A stretch of 52,416 nt of DNA from positions 1 through 52,416 of the forward strand of contig JAILRE010000014.1 in assembly GCA_024698505.1 (NCBI GenBank). Reading direction: 5' to 3'. The translations under genes and the position numbers were made by a program. The notes under the pieces were generated by a model that saw only the letters and a list, made by a program, of their open reading frames with translations, did not search any database and was not told where the DNA came from. Position 1 is the first letter of the stretch; each line of letters starts with the position of its first letter. This stretch comes from Clostridiales bacterium (GTDB lineage Bacteria > Bacillota > Clostridia > Christensenellales > CAG-138). Of the stretch, positions 8,260-18,057 are shown piece after piece.

Positions 8260-9390
8260 ATGAAAAAAACGCCTTTTTTGACGATATTATGCCTTGCGCT
8301 CTGCCTTGTATTCATTGCAGGAGGCTGCGCGCGCGGCGGGCATGAGGAAGCCCCCACGGAGGCGCCGACCGGGATCCCCACGGAGGCTCCCACTCCCGCG
8401 CCCACGGAAGTCCCGACGGAAGCGCCCACGGAAGTCCCGACGGAGACTCCCGTTCCCGCTCCCACGAAGGAGCCGCTTCCGGACGGAGTGCCCGAAAACG
8501 TCAGCGATTTCACGCGCGAACAGGTGCTCGAAGCGCAAAGAATAATGGATCAGCTCGTCGATTACATATACGCGCATCCCATCCCATGCGATTCGGCGGC
8601 CCATCCCTTCGTGCCCGCGGACAAGTACGCGGAGCTCACCGAAGCGGAGAAGCTCATTTACGACGATATGCTGACTGCCGCCCGCGGTTTCCTGCGGTAT
8701 TCCGTGCTCGCGGAATCAAACGAGCAGGTGCAGGCCGCGTCCGCCGCGCTCTTTTGGGATCATCCCGAGATCGAGATCTATTTCGTGATGGATGAGGGCG
8801 AGAACGCAGACGCCGATATCAAGCGCGAGTTGGGCGAGGTCGGCTGGCATTCCAAAATAATCACGCCCCAGAGCCGCTTCTTCAATGAGGCGGAGGATAT
8901 GGACGCCGTGAAGGATCAGGTGGAGGCTTTCAACGTCGTGGGAGCTTACGTCGCTTCCCGCGTGCCGGAGGATCTCTCCGCAATAGACAAGTACCGCCTT
9001 CTTGCATACTATATCTCCGTCAAGTCGCAGTACGCCTACGTGAACGGCTTCTACCCCCTCTACTCGATGACCGCGTACGGCGCGGTGATAAGGGGCTATT
9101 CCATCTGCCAGGGGTACGCCATCGGCTTCGAATACCTCTGCCGCATGGCTGACCTCGACTGCCGCCGCGTCCGCAATAAGTATAACGACGACAACATGCA
9201 TTTCTGGGACTTGGTGACGATAGACGGCGGAACGTATTTCGTCGACGTCACCTGGAGCGACGGTTCCGTCAACCATTACACCCAGCACGGCTGGTTCGAG
9301 TGGTTCTTCTTTACGAGGGACCGTGAGCACGTCCCGAACGACGGCACGACGACCACGGGAAAGCCCCTCGACAGGAGGAGCTGGGAATAA
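8260..9390 (+). CDS. Transglutaminase-like lipoprotein
   Basis: The 376-residue protein begins with a lipoprotein signal peptide (lipidated Cys probably C23). A linker of about 45 residues follows, built of PTEAP/PTEVP repeats (31-73). The C-terminal half carries a transglutaminase-like thiol fold: C283 in YSICQGYA, H314 in MHFWDLV and D329 in YFVDVTW form the expected Cys-His-Asp triad. Members act as cell-surface proteases, isopeptidases or cross-linkers; the substrate here is unknown. The ATG follows the galK stop without a gap, using an AAGGGAG site inside galK. The link to galactose metabolism may be only co-transcription. Confidence 0.8.
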   Translation: MKKTPFLTILCLALCLVFIAGGCARGGHEEAPTEAPTGIPTEAPTPAPTEVPTEAPTEVPTETPVPAPTKEPLPDGVPENVSDFTREQVLEAQRIMDQLVDYIYAHPIPCDSAAHPFVPADKYAELTEAEKLIYDDMLTAARGFLRYSVLAESNEQVQAASAALFWDHPEIEIYFVMDEGENADADIKRELGEVGWHSKIITPQSRFFNEAEDMDAVKDQVEAFNVVGAYVASRVPEDLSAIDKYRLLAYYISVKSQYAYVNGFYPLYSMTAYGAVIRGYSICQGYAIGFEYLCRMADLDCRRVRNKYNDDNMHFWDLVTIDGGTYFVDVTWSDGSVNHYTQHGWFEWFFFTRDREHVPNDGTTTTGKPLDRRSWE

Positions 9391-9405
9391 TCGGTCGATA
9401 CAGCT

Positions 9406-9436
9406 GCGCCGCGAACACATCGCGGCGCCGTTTTTT
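9406..9436 (+). terminator. Intrinsic terminator of the galK operon
   Basis: A perfect 9-bp GC-rich stem (9406-9414 with 9420-9428) and a 5-base loop are followed by a run of six Ts at 9431-9436. The rest of the gap to 9532 holds no clear standard promoter for the sigma-factor gene. Confidence 0.85.
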
Positions 9437-9532
9437 CCCGACAGAAACGACAAGGCGCGAAATAATATATCTTTCTGTGATGCAATAAAACGATGCGCTC
9501 ATCCGTTAATAAAGCGAAAGGAGTGAGAAAAT

Positions 9533-10105
9533 ATGCCTGATCCATGTAAAAACATCGCGCTCGAAGCGGGAACGGGAACAGACGCCCTGCTCGAAGCCTG
9601 CATCAGAAAACTGGCAGACGGAGATATCGACGCCATGGGGCCCCTTTACGATATGACGAAGAACTCCGTATACGCATATTCGCTCTCGCTCCTCAAGAAC
9701 TCCGCCGAGGCGGAGGACGCCATGCACGACTGCTACATCCGCATCAACTCTTCGGCCGTGTCCTATACGGCGAACGGAAAGCCGATGGCCTGGATAATGA
9801 GGATCGTGCGTAATCTTTGCCTCAGCCGCTTGAGAGAGATGAAGCGCAGCGCAAGGCTCTCCGAGGAGGATTGGCACGGATTGCTGAGAACGGACGATAT
9901 CGATTCGAATCTGCATGCCGCCGATATGCTGGAGATGCTCTCCGACACGGAAAGGCAGATAGTGCTGCTGCACGCCGTATCCGGATTCAAGCACCGCGAG
10001 ACCGCCGCTCTGATGGGCATACCGCTTGCCACCGTTCTCTCGAAATACGCAAGGGCAATAAAAAAACTCAGGAAGTATTTCCCGGAAGGAGAAGGAGTAA
10101 GATGA
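9533..10105 (+). CDS. ECF-type RNA polymerase sigma factor
   Basis: The 190-residue protein has a region-2 helix set (about 25-95, with AEDAMHDCYIRI and AWIMRIVRNLCLSRLR). A region-4 helix-turn-helix follows (about 135-182, with LSDTERQIVLLHAVSGFKHRE and IPLATVLSKYARAIKKLR). It lacks regions 1 and 3, as expected for the ECF group. It should direct polymerase to a small regulon under control of the membrane anti-sigma protein encoded next, whose ATG overlaps this stop as ATGA. A GAAAGGAG site lies ahead of the ATG. No standard -35/-10 pair stands out upstream, consistent with autoregulation, but I could not assign an ECF promoter. Confidence 0.9.
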   Translation: MPDPCKNIALEAGTGTDALLEACIRKLADGDIDAMGPLYDMTKNSVYAYSLSLLKNSAEAEDAMHDCYIRINSSAVSYTANGKPMAWIMRIVRNLCLSRLREMKRSARLSEEDWHGLLRTDDIDSNLHAADMLEMLSDTERQIVLLHAVSGFKHRETAALMGIPLATVLSKYARAIKKLRKYFPEGEGVR

Positions 10106-12144
10106 ACGAACGTGAAATCGACAGCAAGATAAGGGACGCCTTTGCATCTGTCACGCCCGATATAAGGGCCTCCGTCCTTTCCGACTGCAAAAAAACGAAC
10201 GGAAAGGTGATAAAATTGAACGATATGTCCAAACCCGAAAAAAAGAAGGCCCCCGTTTGGAGGTCGATCGCCGCGGTCGCCGCGGCGCTGCTGATACTCG
10301 CCGCCGTCCCATTCGTCATCAAGGGCTTCACGGGAAGCTCCAACAAGGCCGTTGCCTCCGTGATGATAGACGTGAACCCCAGCATAGAGATGACCGTCGA
10401 CAGGGACGAGCGCGTCATCGAAGCCATTCCCCGCAACGCTGACGGTATGGCTCTGCTCGACGGCATGGATCTTTCCGGCAGCAAGGTGAGCGTAGCCGTC
10501 AACGCGATAGTCGGCTCGCTCGTGCGCCGAGGGTATCTCAATGAGCTCGCGAACTCCGTACTGATCAGCGTTGACGGAGCTGACGCATCCCTATGCGACA
10601 GGCTTCGCGAGGCGCTCGCACTTGACGTTGCCGAGCTGCTCGGCAAGAATGATTTCGGCTTTGCGGTCATGAGCCAGACGATAGAAGAGGACCCCTCCGT
10701 CGCAGAGCTCGCCGCAGAGTACGGCATAACCGTGAGCAAGGCTCAGCTTATCACAAAGCTCTCCGCGCTCGATCCCCGCTATGACCTGCCCTCCCTTGCC
10801 GCTCTCTCCATAAACGAGCTGGGGCTCATTTCGGAAAAGAAGGGCGTCGACAGCGTCGAAACGCGCGGCGCTTCGAGCGACCTCGCATATATCGGCGAGG
10901 ACGCCGCCCTCGCCATAGCATATGACCGCGCCGGAGTCGACGCGGCTGACGTTCACGACCTCAGCGTCGATATGGACCTCGAGAACGGCATAATGGTTTA
11001 TGACGTCGAATTCACCGCGAACGGGACGGAGTACGACGTTGAGATCGACGCCGTGACCGGCGAAGTCACCGAGTTCGAGGCAGAGCCCCTTGAGACCGCC
11101 AAGCCCACCGCGACCCCCATGCCCACCGCTGAGCCCACGGACAGGCCGACGTCCGCTCCCACGGCCGCTCCCGCATCCTACATCGGGAAGAACGCCGCCC
11201 GCGATATCGCCCTCACCCATGCGGGAGTATCGAGCTCCGAAGCATACGATATCGATGTCGAGCTTGACCGCGAGAACGGCAAGGCCCATTACGACGTAGA
11301 ATTCAAGGCGAACGGCCGCGAATATGAATACGAGATCGACGCCGTGACGGGCGAAGTGCTGGACTGGGATTCAGAGCCCCTTGAGACTGCCAAGCCCACG
11401 ACGACTCCCAAACCCACGGCAGCGCCCGTATCCTACATCGGCAAGAAGTCCGCAAAGCAGATCGCCTTCGCTCACGCGGGGGTTTCGGAAGCCGACGCGT
11501 ACGACGTCGAGGCAGAGCTTGACCGCGAGAACGGCAAGGCCCATTACGACGTGGAATTCAAGGCGAACGGCCGCGAATATGAATACGAGATCGACGCCGT
11601 GACGGGCGAAGTGCTGGATTTCGAATCCGAGCCCGCGGCTACCCCGAAGCCCGCAGCGACCTCCACACCCAAGCCCACCGAGAAGCCCAACTCTTCCTCC
11701 TACATCGGAAGAGCGGCCGCTCTCGAGATCGCGCTTTCGGACGTCGGCGTCAGCGTGGACGCGGTGACAATGATCGAGATCGAATTCAAGCGCGAGAACG
11801 GAAAGCCCGTTTACGAGGTCGAATTCACCTGCGGCAGCACGGAGTACGAGTACGTCATCCACGCCGAGACGGGCGACATCATCAGCCGCTCTTCCGAATC
11901 CAACGGAGGCGGCTCCGAACCCGGCGGCATCTCACTGATAGGCGAGGTCCGAGCATGGGAGATCGCCCTCGACAGGGCGGGCCTCACGATGTCTCAGATC
12001 AGCGGGAAGGAGATCGAGCTCGATCACGACAACGGAGTTTACTGCTACGAGATCGAGTTCAAGTCCGGCCGCTATGAGTATGAGATCAAGATCAACGCCG
12101 TGACCGGAGCGGTGATGCGCTTCGATCGCGAGATCGACGACTGA
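10102..12144 (+). CDS. RsgI-like transmembrane anti-sigma factor with five PepSY repeats
   Basis: The 680-residue protein has a cytoplasmic N-terminus (1-53) that probably binds the sigma factor, one membrane helix (about 55-74), and an RsgI-type extracellular domain (about 84-250, marked by SVMIDVNPSIEMTVDRDERV). Five PepSY-like units follow, at about 262-325, 359-422, 444-507, 534-595 and 612-675. Each contains a YIG/LIG start and an EYEYEIDAVTGEV-like end. Three linkers, after units 1, 2 and 3, are Pro/Thr-rich; the one before unit 5 is Gly/Ser-rich. The start is the ATG overlapping the sigma-factor stop, behind GGAAGGAGAAGGAG. PepSY units are associated with peptidase inhibition or ligand binding, so the outer part may sense a wall or protease signal; that is inference. 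Units 2 and 3 are almost identical in DNA. Confidence 0.85.
   Translation: MNEREIDSKIRDAFASVTPDIRASVLSDCKKTNGKVIKLNDMSKPEKKKAPVWRSIAAVAAALLILAAVPFVIKGFTGSSNKAVASVMIDVNPSIEMTVDRDERVIEAIPRNADGMALLDGMDLSGSKVSVAVNAIVGSLVRRGYLNELANSVLISVDGADASLCDRLREALALDVAELLGKNDFGFAVMSQTIEEDPSVAELAAEYGITVSKAQLITKLSALDPRYDLPSLAALSINELGLISEKKGVDSVETRGASSDLAYIGEDAALAIAYDRAGVDAADVHDLSVDMDLENGIMVYDVEFTANGTEYDVEIDAVTGEVTEFEAEPLETAKPTATPMPTAEPTDRPTSAPTAAPASYIGKNAARDIALTHAGVSSSEAYDIDVELDRENGKAHYDVEFKANGREYEYEIDAVTGEVLDWDSEPLETAKPTTTPKPTAAPVSYIGKKSAKQIAFAHAGVSEADAYDVEAELDRENGKAHYDVEFKANGREYEYEIDAVTGEVLDFESEPAATPKPAATSTPKPTEKPNSSSYIGRAAALEIALSDVGVSVDAVTMIEIEFKRENGKPVYEVEFTCGSTEYEYVIHAETGDIISRSSESNGGGSEPGGISLIGEVRAWEIALDRAGLTMSQISGKEIELDHDNGVYCYEIEFKSGRYEYEIKINAVTGAVMRFDREIDD
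11260..11618 (+). repeat. Intragenic direct repeat encoding PepSY units 2 and 3
   Basis: Bases 11260-11363 and 11515-11618 (104 bp each) differ at one position, a silent A/G in a Val codon. The flanking linkers and first halves of the units are clearly more diverged, so this looks like recent gene conversion or a recent duplication inside the gene. Confidence 0.85.
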
Positions 12145-12178
12145 TCGCCACCGGGCTTGTCCGCCCGACCATGAAAAC

Positions 12179-12210
12179 GCCCGCGGTAATCACCGCGGGC
12201 ATGTTTCTTT
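12179..12210. terminator. Bidirectional intrinsic terminator
   Basis: A 9-bp stem GCCCGCGGT/ACCGCGGGC (12179-12187 with 12192-12200) is flanked by T-rich tracts on both strands. It serves the convergent anti-sigma gene and the V-ATPase operon. Confidence 0.8.
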
Positions 12211-12269
12211 CTGTAATTTCAGGTAGTTTTCTTTGGTATCGACGTAAGCAGAAGTGCCTTGTTTGCGCC

Positions 12270-12902
12270 TTATCCCTCTTCCTTGGCCTTGAGCATATCC
12301 TTGGTCTTCATAAGCCTGGTGAGGTTGCCGCGCTCGTTCTCGTCGAGCTTCATGGAGATGGCGTGTATCGCCGTCTCGAGCTGCGGTATCATGACGTATT
12401 CGAGGGCGTTTACTCTTCGCCTCGTCTTTTCGATCTCGTCCGCAAGGAGGTTGCAGGTCTTCTCCACCTCCGCAAGCTCGATAAGAAGGGGCATCAGCTC
12501 CGCGAATTTCAAAACCGCGGCGTCAAGCTCGGCGGAGGTGCCCAGCACGCCGTAGGGCAGGCCCCGCGTTTCGGACGGGACGTAGGTCAGCTTCGGCACC
12601 TCTACGGAGAGCACCTTCGCGCTTTCGACCTCCACCTTGGCGGAGGCGGCGGGTATGAGGAGCGCCTCCTCTACGCCGGCGGTGCTCATGGCGGCCTTGG
12701 CTATGACGAAGGACGCCATCGCCTCCCCCATCAGGGCCTCGACTCTTTCTCTCAGCTCCCTGTTGCGGCGGACGAAGGTAATGAAGCGGCGAACCGTCTC
12801 GTCGCGCTTGTCCTTCATAAGCTTGTGGCCCCTTGACGCGGTGGCGAGCCTCTTTTTAAGGCGGCTCATCTCCATGCGGGTGGGCTTGTAGTTAATGGCC
12901 AT
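12270..12902 (-). CDS. ntpD: V-type ATP synthase subunit D (central stalk)
   Basis: The 210-residue, largely helical protein begins MAINYKPTRMEMSRLKKRL, the typical start of V/A-ATPase subunit D. Its N- and C-terminal helices form the coiled-coil rotor shaft inside the A3B3 head, coupling ATP turnover to rotation of the membrane ring. Length matches the family. It is the last gene of the operon, 37 bases after ntpB, with an AAAGGAAG site before the ATG. The transcript ends at the bidirectional hairpin at 12179. Confidence 0.93.
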   Translation of the reverse strand: MAINYKPTRMEMSRLKKRLATASRGHKLMKDKRDETVRRFITFVRRNRELRERVEALMGEAMASFVIAKAAMSTAGVEEALLIPAASAKVEVESAKVLSVEVPKLTYVPSETRGLPYGVLGTSAELDAAVLKFAELMPLLIELAEVEKTCNLLADEIEKTRRRVNALEYVMIPQLETAIHAISMKLDENERGNLTRLMKTKDMLKAKEEG

Positions 12903-12939
12903 AGCTCTTCCTTTCGGGGCTTACGCGCCCCGCAAAAGC

Positions 12940-14319
12940 TCAATCCTTTTTCTCGTAGTATCTGTCGAGGTATTCGTCGCGTATGCGGCGCAGCTCCGAC
13001 CTCGGGAGTATCCTCAAAAGCTCCCAGCCGATATCCAGCGTCTCCTCGACGGAGCGGTTTTTGTAATATCCCTGCGAGACGTACTTCATTTCGAATTCGT
13101 CCGCGAATTTGGCGTAGAGCTTGTCGACGTCGGAAAGCGCGGCGTCGCCCAATATGACGGCGAGCTCCTTCGCTTCCTTGCCCCTCGAATACGCGGCGAA
13201 GAGCTGGTTCATCGTGTCGGCGTGATCCTCGCGCGTTTTGCCGCGGCCTATGCCCTTATCCTTCAGCCTCGAAAGCGAGGGCAGCACGTTTACGGGTGGC
13301 GTTACGCCCTTCCTGTAAAGCTCCCTGGAGAGGATTATCTGCCCCTCGGTGATGTAGCCCGTAAGGTCGGGTATGGGATGGGTGATGTCGTCCTCGGGCA
13401 TGGAGAGTATGGGTATCATCGTTATGGAGCCGGGGCAGCCCTTTATGCGGCCCGCGCGCTCGTACATGGTGGCAAGGTCGGTATAGAGGTAGCCGGGATA
13501 GCCCCTCCTGCCGGGGACCTCCTTCCTCGCGGCGGAGATCTCGCGAAGCGCCTCGGCGTAGTTCGTGATATCCGTTATTATGACGAGCACGTGCATGCCC
13601 AGATCGTAAGCGAGGTATTCCGCGGCGGTGATCGCCATACGCGGCGTTGCGATACGCTCGATCGCCGGGTCGTTCGCGAGGTTGACGAACGTCACGGTGC
13701 GCTCTATTGCGCCGGTCTTTTTGAAGTCGGATATGAAATAATCCGCTTCCTCGAACGTGATGCCTACTGCGGCGAACACGACGGCGAAGGACTCGTCCTT
13801 GCCCCTGACCTTAGCCTGCCTTGCTATCTGCGCGGCGAACTGCGCGTGCGGCAGGCCCGAGCCGGAGAACACGGGGAGCTTCTGCCCCCTGACGAGGGTG
13901 TTGAGGCCGTCTATCGCGGAGACGCCCGTCTGTATGAATTCGTTGGGATAGTCCCTCGCGGCGGGATTCATCGGCGAACCGTTGATATCCATCAGCTTCT
14001 CGGGGATGAGCGGAGCGCCGCCGTCCTTGGGGCGGCCCATGCCGTCGAATACGCGGCCGAGCATATCGGGCGCGACGGCGAGCTCAATGCTGTGGCCGAG
14101 GAACTTGGCGCGGGATTCGGAGATCTTCAATCCCTGCGAGCCCTCGAACAGCTGAACGAGCGCCTTGTCGCCGTTGACCTCGAGCACCTTGCCGCGCCTT
14201 ATATCGCTGCCGTCCGTCCTCTTGATCTCGACGAGCTCATCGTATTTTACGCCGTCGACGCCGTCCACCATTACGAGCGGGCCGACGACCTCGCGGATAG
14301 TCGTGTATTCCTTGCGCAT
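12940..14319 (-). CDS. ntpB: V-type ATP synthase subunit B (regulatory head subunit)
   Basis: The 459-residue protein is the non-catalytic nucleotide-binding partner of subunit A in the soluble head. Familiar stretches include [20 protein letters not shown], where the P-loop is degenerate as expected for B, and [15 protein letters not shown] place the start at the ATG at 14319, behind AAAGGG and close to the subunit A stop. A TTG at 14325 in the same frame would overlap that stop by four bases and is a possible alternative. Confidence 0.95.
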   Translation of the reverse strand: MRKEYTTIREVVGPLVMVDGVDGVKYDELVEIKRTDGSDIRRGKVLEVNGDKALVQLFEGSQGLKISESRAKFLGHSIELAVAPDMLGRVFDGMGRPKDGGAPLIPEKLMDINGSPMNPAARDYPNEFIQTGVSAIDGLNTLVRGQKLPVFSGSGLPHAQFAAQIARQAKVRGKDESFAVVFAAVGITFEEADYFISDFKKTGAIERTVTFVNLANDPAIERIATPRMAITAAEYLAYDLGMHVLVIITDITNYAEALREISAARKEVPGRRGYPGYLYTDLATMYERAGRIKGCPGSITMIPILSMPEDDITHPIPDLTGYITEGQIILSRELYRKGVTPPVNVLPSLSRLKDKGIGRGKTREDHADTMNQLFAAYSRGKEAKELAVILGDAALSDVDKLYAKFADEFEMKYVSQGYYKNRSVEETLDIGWELLRILPRSELRRIRDEYLDRYYEKKD

Positions 14320-14321
14320 TT

Positions 14322-16097
14322 TCAATCCCTTTCCGCATCCGTGATATTGCGGATCTCGGATGCAAGCTCGCCCGAGAGCTCGGCCGCGAGCTGCTTATGA
14401 TCCTTCTCGGCGCAGTACTTGTACCTGCCGAGGCGCTCCCTGACGGGAAGGCCCGCCAGCCTTGAGAACTCCGCCCCGTTTTCAAGCGCGGCGGCGCCCC
14501 TGTCGTAGAACTCGAGCAGGAGCTTCAGGAGCTGATGCTGCTTCGAGGGAGAGGTGTAGGTATCGACCGCGTCGAACGCGTTCTGGTGGAGGTAGTCCTC
14601 CCTTATGGACCTTGCGGTCTCCAGCTTAAGACGGTCTCTGACGGAGAGCGCGTCTATGCCGACGAGGGAGACTATCTCCTGCAGCTCGGATTCCTCCTGC
14701 AGGAGGGTCATCGCTCTTGTTACGCACGCGCCCCAATCCTCCGCTATGTTGTTGTCGAACCAGGGCTCGAGGCGATCGAGATACAGAGAATAGCTCTGCA
14801 GCCAGTCTATCGCGGGGAAATGCCTCGCGTAGGCGAGCTTTGCGGAGAGGCCCCAGAAGACCTTGACTATCCTGAGAGTCGCCTGGGAAACGGGCTCGGA
14901 GATATCGCCGCCGGGAGGCGATACGGCGCCTATAGCGGATATCGCGCCCTTCCTGCCCTCGGAGCCGAGGGTAACGACCTGGCCTGCCCTCTCGTAGAAC
15001 TCGGCAAGTCGGCTGGAAAGGTAAGCGGGGTAGCCCTCCTCGCCGGGCATCTCCTCAAGTCGGCCGCTCATTTCGCGCAGCGCCTCCGCCCATCTGGAGG
15101 TGGAGTCCGCCATTATCGCGACCTTATAGCCCATATCGCGGAAATACTCCGCTATCGTTATACCCGTGTAGATGGAAGCCTCGCGCGCGGCGACGGGCAT
15201 ATCGGAGGTGTTCGCTATCAGCACCGTGCGCTTCATAAGCGAGAGCCCCGTCCTCGGGTCGACGAGCTCGGGGAACTCGGTAAGAACGTCCGTCATCTCG
15301 TTGCCGCGTTCGCCGCAGCCGATATAGACGATTATGTCGGCGTCCGCCCATTTGGCGAGCTGATGCTGGACGACCGTCTTGCCGCTGCCGAAGGGGCCGG
15401 GAACAGCCGCGACGCCGCCCTTCGCTATCGGGAAGAAGGTGTCGATGACGCGCTGACCGGTGATCATCGGTTCGTTGGGAGGGAGCTTCTCCTTATAGGG
15501 CCTGCCCTTACGGACGGGCCATTTTTGCATCATGGAAAGCTCGATCTCGCCCTTGCCGGTATCTATCACGGCGACGGTATCGGTGATCCTGGCCTTCTGT
15601 TCTCCTATAATGGAGGTGACGGTGCCGGAGACCGCCGGCGGGACCATTATGATATGCTTGACGGCGCCCGTCTCCTGAACGCAGCCCAGAGCGTCGCCGC
15701 CCTGCACCCTGTCGCCGACCTTAGCCATGGGGTTGAAGAGCCAAAGCTTCTCCCTGTCGAGCGCGGGCGCTGCGATGCCCCTCGTGATCCTCGATCCGGC
15801 GGATTCGAAGAGCTTGGTGAGCGGTCTCTGTATGCCGTCGTAAATGGATTCGATAAGGCCGGGCCCGAGTTCGACGGAAAGGGGCGCGCCCGTGGGATAA
15901 ACGGGTTCGCCCGGGCCTATGCCGCCCGTCTCCTCGTAGACCTGAATGGAGGCTCTGTCGCCCCTCAGCTCTATGACCTCGCCTATCAGCTCCTTATCGG
16001 ATACGTGGACGACGTCGAACATCTGGACGTCTCCCATACCGTCCGCGGTGATGAGCGGGCCCGCGACCTTGACGATGGTGCCGTGTTTTTCAGTCAT
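14322..16097 (-). CDS. ntpA: V-type ATP synthase catalytic subunit A
   Basis: The 591-residue catalytic subunit of the head binds and hydrolyses (or makes) ATP. The Walker A loop GPFGSGKT is at residues 234-241. The long non-homologous insertion (about 110-200) that marks V/A-type A subunits against F-type beta subunits is present. The start has a strong GGAGG site (complement of CCTCC at about 16106). A 64-base gap with no other feature separates it from the subunit F gene. Confidence 0.96.
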   Translation of the reverse strand: MTEKHGTIVKVAGPLITADGMGDVQMFDVVHVSDKELIGEVIELRGDRASIQVYEETGGIGPGEPVYPTGAPLSVELGPGLIESIYDGIQRPLTKLFESAGSRITRGIAAPALDREKLWLFNPMAKVGDRVQGGDALGCVQETGAVKHIIMVPPAVSGTVTSIIGEQKARITDTVAVIDTGKGEIELSMMQKWPVRKGRPYKEKLPPNEPMITGQRVIDTFFPIAKGGVAAVPGPFGSGKTVVQHQLAKWADADIIVYIGCGERGNEMTDVLTEFPELVDPRTGLSLMKRTVLIANTSDMPVAAREASIYTGITIAEYFRDMGYKVAIMADSTSRWAEALREMSGRLEEMPGEEGYPAYLSSRLAEFYERAGQVVTLGSEGRKGAISAIGAVSPPGGDISEPVSQATLRIVKVFWGLSAKLAYARHFPAIDWLQSYSLYLDRLEPWFDNNIAEDWGACVTRAMTLLQEESELQEIVSLVGIDALSVRDRLKLETARSIREDYLHQNAFDAVDTYTSPSKQHQLLKLLLEFYDRGAAALENGAEFSRLAGLPVRERLGRYKYCAEKDHKQLAAELSGELASEIRNITDAERD

Positions 16098-16161
16098 TGG
16101 TATTTCCTCCGAATTCTTTGGCCCCTCCCCCGCGATCGGGGAAAGGACGGGAGTCGCGCGG

Positions 16162-16473
16162 TCAGAACAGTATGTCCGCGCCTATGGCCTTCTCGACGTT
16201 CGCCTTGACGTTCGCCATTGCGGCGCCGTTGGCTCCCGTGCTGTCCGGCACGGGAATTATCGCCGGGAATGCCCTTGATTTATACTTGTTCACCGTTTCC
16301 GAAGCGGCCTCGAAGACCTTTTCGGTAACGAATATTATCTTCGTGTTCTCTCTGGCAAGGCGGTCTATGAGCTTTCCCGCCGCCTGTCCTTCCGTCTCGA
16401 AATAGACGTCGATCCCCGCCGCTCTGCCGAGCAGTACGGAATCCTTATCTCCGATCATCGCGATATCAGCCAT
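16162..16473 (-). CDS. ntpG: V-type ATP synthase subunit F (stalk)
   Basis: The 103-residue protein [15 protein letters not shown]...GADILF matches the small Rossmann-like subunit F of V/A-ATPases, which binds subunit D in the central stalk. In Enterococcus hirae nomenclature this position in the operon is ntpG. The start overlaps the end of ntpC by eight bases, indicating coupling. Confidence 0.9.
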   Translation of the reverse strand: MADIAMIGDKDSVLLGRAAGIDVYFETEGQAAGKLIDRLARENTKIIFVTEKVFEAASETVNKYKSRAFPAIIPVPDSTGANGAAMANVKANVEKAIGADILF

Positions 16474-17455
16474 AAAGCGTAAGGCTCCTTTCCTCCACGG
16501 CGCTCATGGGTATGGCGCTGCGTTTTGCGGTGAGTATCAGCCTTATGACCTCCGCCTCGCGCTCCCTGGCGAGCATATAGCCGAGTATCGGCGCAGCCGT
16601 GTCGATATCGTTCCTGCCCTCGGAGGCGAGCGCTATGAGGTAATCGTCCCTCGCCTTCTCTATTGCGGCGGTGCGCCCGGTCTTAAGATACTCCTCGAAG
16701 CCGCGGCGGGCGGCCTGCTTGAGCCTGCTCGGCTCCAGCGCAGATCTTACGATATCGGGCGCCTTCTGCGGGGCGTTTTCGATCGCGTCCCTAAGGGCCG
16801 TGAGCCGCTCGGCGGGATATTCGCCCGCGGGGAGGAAGCTCTCCTCGGGCATTTTCCGAACGACCGCCAGCAGGTTCGTGAAATCGGCGAGCGCGGAAAA
16901 ATACTTCTTTACGAAGGCGTTCCCGCTCGATCTCGCGTAGGCCGTGTAGGCGGAGTCGAGCTTTCTCGATACCGTCTGCGGGGCGGGATCGCGATAGGTG
17001 ATGACGTCCAGCTCCTCGAGCGCGTCGGCGATAGGCTTCGGCAGCAGGGAATAATCGCCCGAGGCTATCGCCTTTTTGAGGGCGGCCTCCGGGTATATGC
17101 CTCCGAAATCGAGCTTGGCGCCTTCGATATCGCCTTTAACGAGCCTCGTCTTATAGAGGAGCTTTACGTTCGTCATATCGTGCCGCATGCGGAACAGCTC
17201 CGCCGAATGCGCGGAGGATCCGGGCAAAAGCTCCATCATAAGGCCGTAGGTCTCCGTCAGGCGGGCCTTCGTCATGGCCTCGATCTCGTCCGCGTCGTCG
17301 GAGGCTTCGGGCGAGCTGTAGCCCGCTTCGCGCAGTATTTTGAGGCACTCCTCATAGGAGGCGGCCTGGCAGAGCCTTGCGACGGTCTCCTTCGGGAGCA
17401 GCTTCTTCTCTATAACGCGGAGCCTCGCTATGCTGTTTATAAGGCTTTCGGCCAT
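16466..17455 (-). CDS. ntpC: V-type ATP synthase subunit C
   Basis: The 329-residue all-helical protein opens with the typical INSIARLRVIEKKLL motif of the AC39/subunit C family. It caps the rotor ring and connects it to the central stalk. Length agrees with the family. It is preceded by an AAGGA site and lies 20 bases after ntpE. Confidence 0.92.
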   Translation of the reverse strand: MAESLINSIARLRVIEKKLLPKETVARLCQAASYEECLKILREAGYSSPEASDDADEIEAMTKARLTETYGLMMELLPGSSAHSAELFRMRHDMTNVKLLYKTRLVKGDIEGAKLDFGGIYPEAALKKAIASGDYSLLPKPIADALEELDVITYRDPAPQTVSRKLDSAYTAYARSSGNAFVKKYFSALADFTNLLAVVRKMPEESFLPAGEYPAERLTALRDAIENAPQKAPDIVRSALEPSRLKQAARRGFEEYLKTGRTAAIEKARDDYLIALASEGRNDIDTAAPILGYMLAREREAEVIRLILTAKRSAIPMSAVEERSLTLYG

Positions 17456-17475
17456 AGTTTATCCTTCGTCTGCGG

Positions 17476-18057
17476 TCAGCTGAAGAGCACGGAAGCCGTT
17501 TCGGCCTTCGTCCTCTCCCTCGTTTCGTCCATCAGCGCGCGGAACGAGCAGTCCTTGAAATAGTTCGCGCCCCAAAGCGTGAAGCCGCCCTCCAGCCCGG
17601 GTTCGTTCTCCCCGAGAGCGAGCTTCTTTTCGGGCATGCTTTCGACGAGCTTTTCAAGCGCCGCCCTGTCCTTTTCGGCGGGCCTTACGGTCTCGCCGCC
17701 CTCGCACTCGTTTTCGAGGAGCTTCCTCAAAACCTTTTCGCGCGATCCGGGCGCGAGGGAACAGAGCGCCGCGTACGCTTCCTCATACGCCTCGTCTATA
17801 AGGGCGGTCCTTCTGCCGAGCCTGTCCTTCCTGGATTCGAGCTCCGCGCCGGTCCTTGCCTTTGCGAGGATATCCTCCCTGGAGGCTCTTGCCTTTTCCT
17901 CGTACTCGAGGCGGAGCTTTTCACGCTCCTGCTCGGCCCTCTTGCGGATCTCGTCCGCCTCAAAGGAAGCCCTCGCCTCCGCGGCGGCGGCCTGGGAGTG
18001 AGCCTCCTCGATTATGCTTTTCAGGAGCTTTTCGGCTCCGTTAACGTCGGCGGCCAT
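17476..18057 (-). CDS. ntpE: V-type ATP synthase subunit E (peripheral stalk)
   Basis: The 193-residue protein has a long charged coiled coil (about 10-80, rich in Glu, Arg and Ala) and a globular C-terminal part, as in the E subunit that pairs with the G/H subunit to form the stator stalks. Its ATG shares one base with the proteolipid stop (TAATG at 18057), so translation is coupled. Confidence 0.88.
   Translation of the reverse strand: MAADVNGAEKLLKSIIEEAHSQAAAAEARASFEADEIRKRAEQEREKLRLEYEEKARASREDILAKARTGAELESRKDRLGRRTALIDEAYEEAYAALCSLAPGSREKVLRKLLENECEGGETVRPAEKDRAALEKLVESMPEKKLALGENEPGLEGGFTLWGANYFKDCSFRALMDETRERTKAETASVLFS

Noticed and set aside
9817-10101. Upstream extension of the anti-sigma frame by 95 codons
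   Set aside because: It lies inside the sigma-factor gene in another frame. The ATG at 10102 overlaps the sigma stop and has a strong ribosome-binding site.
12895-16208. Long open frames on the plus strand opposite ntpB and ntpA (about 500 residues each)
   Set aside because: They are antisense shadows of strongly conserved V-ATPase genes. They have no ribosome-binding site, and their Arg/Gly/Tyr-rich composition is typical of the reverse of GC-rich genes.
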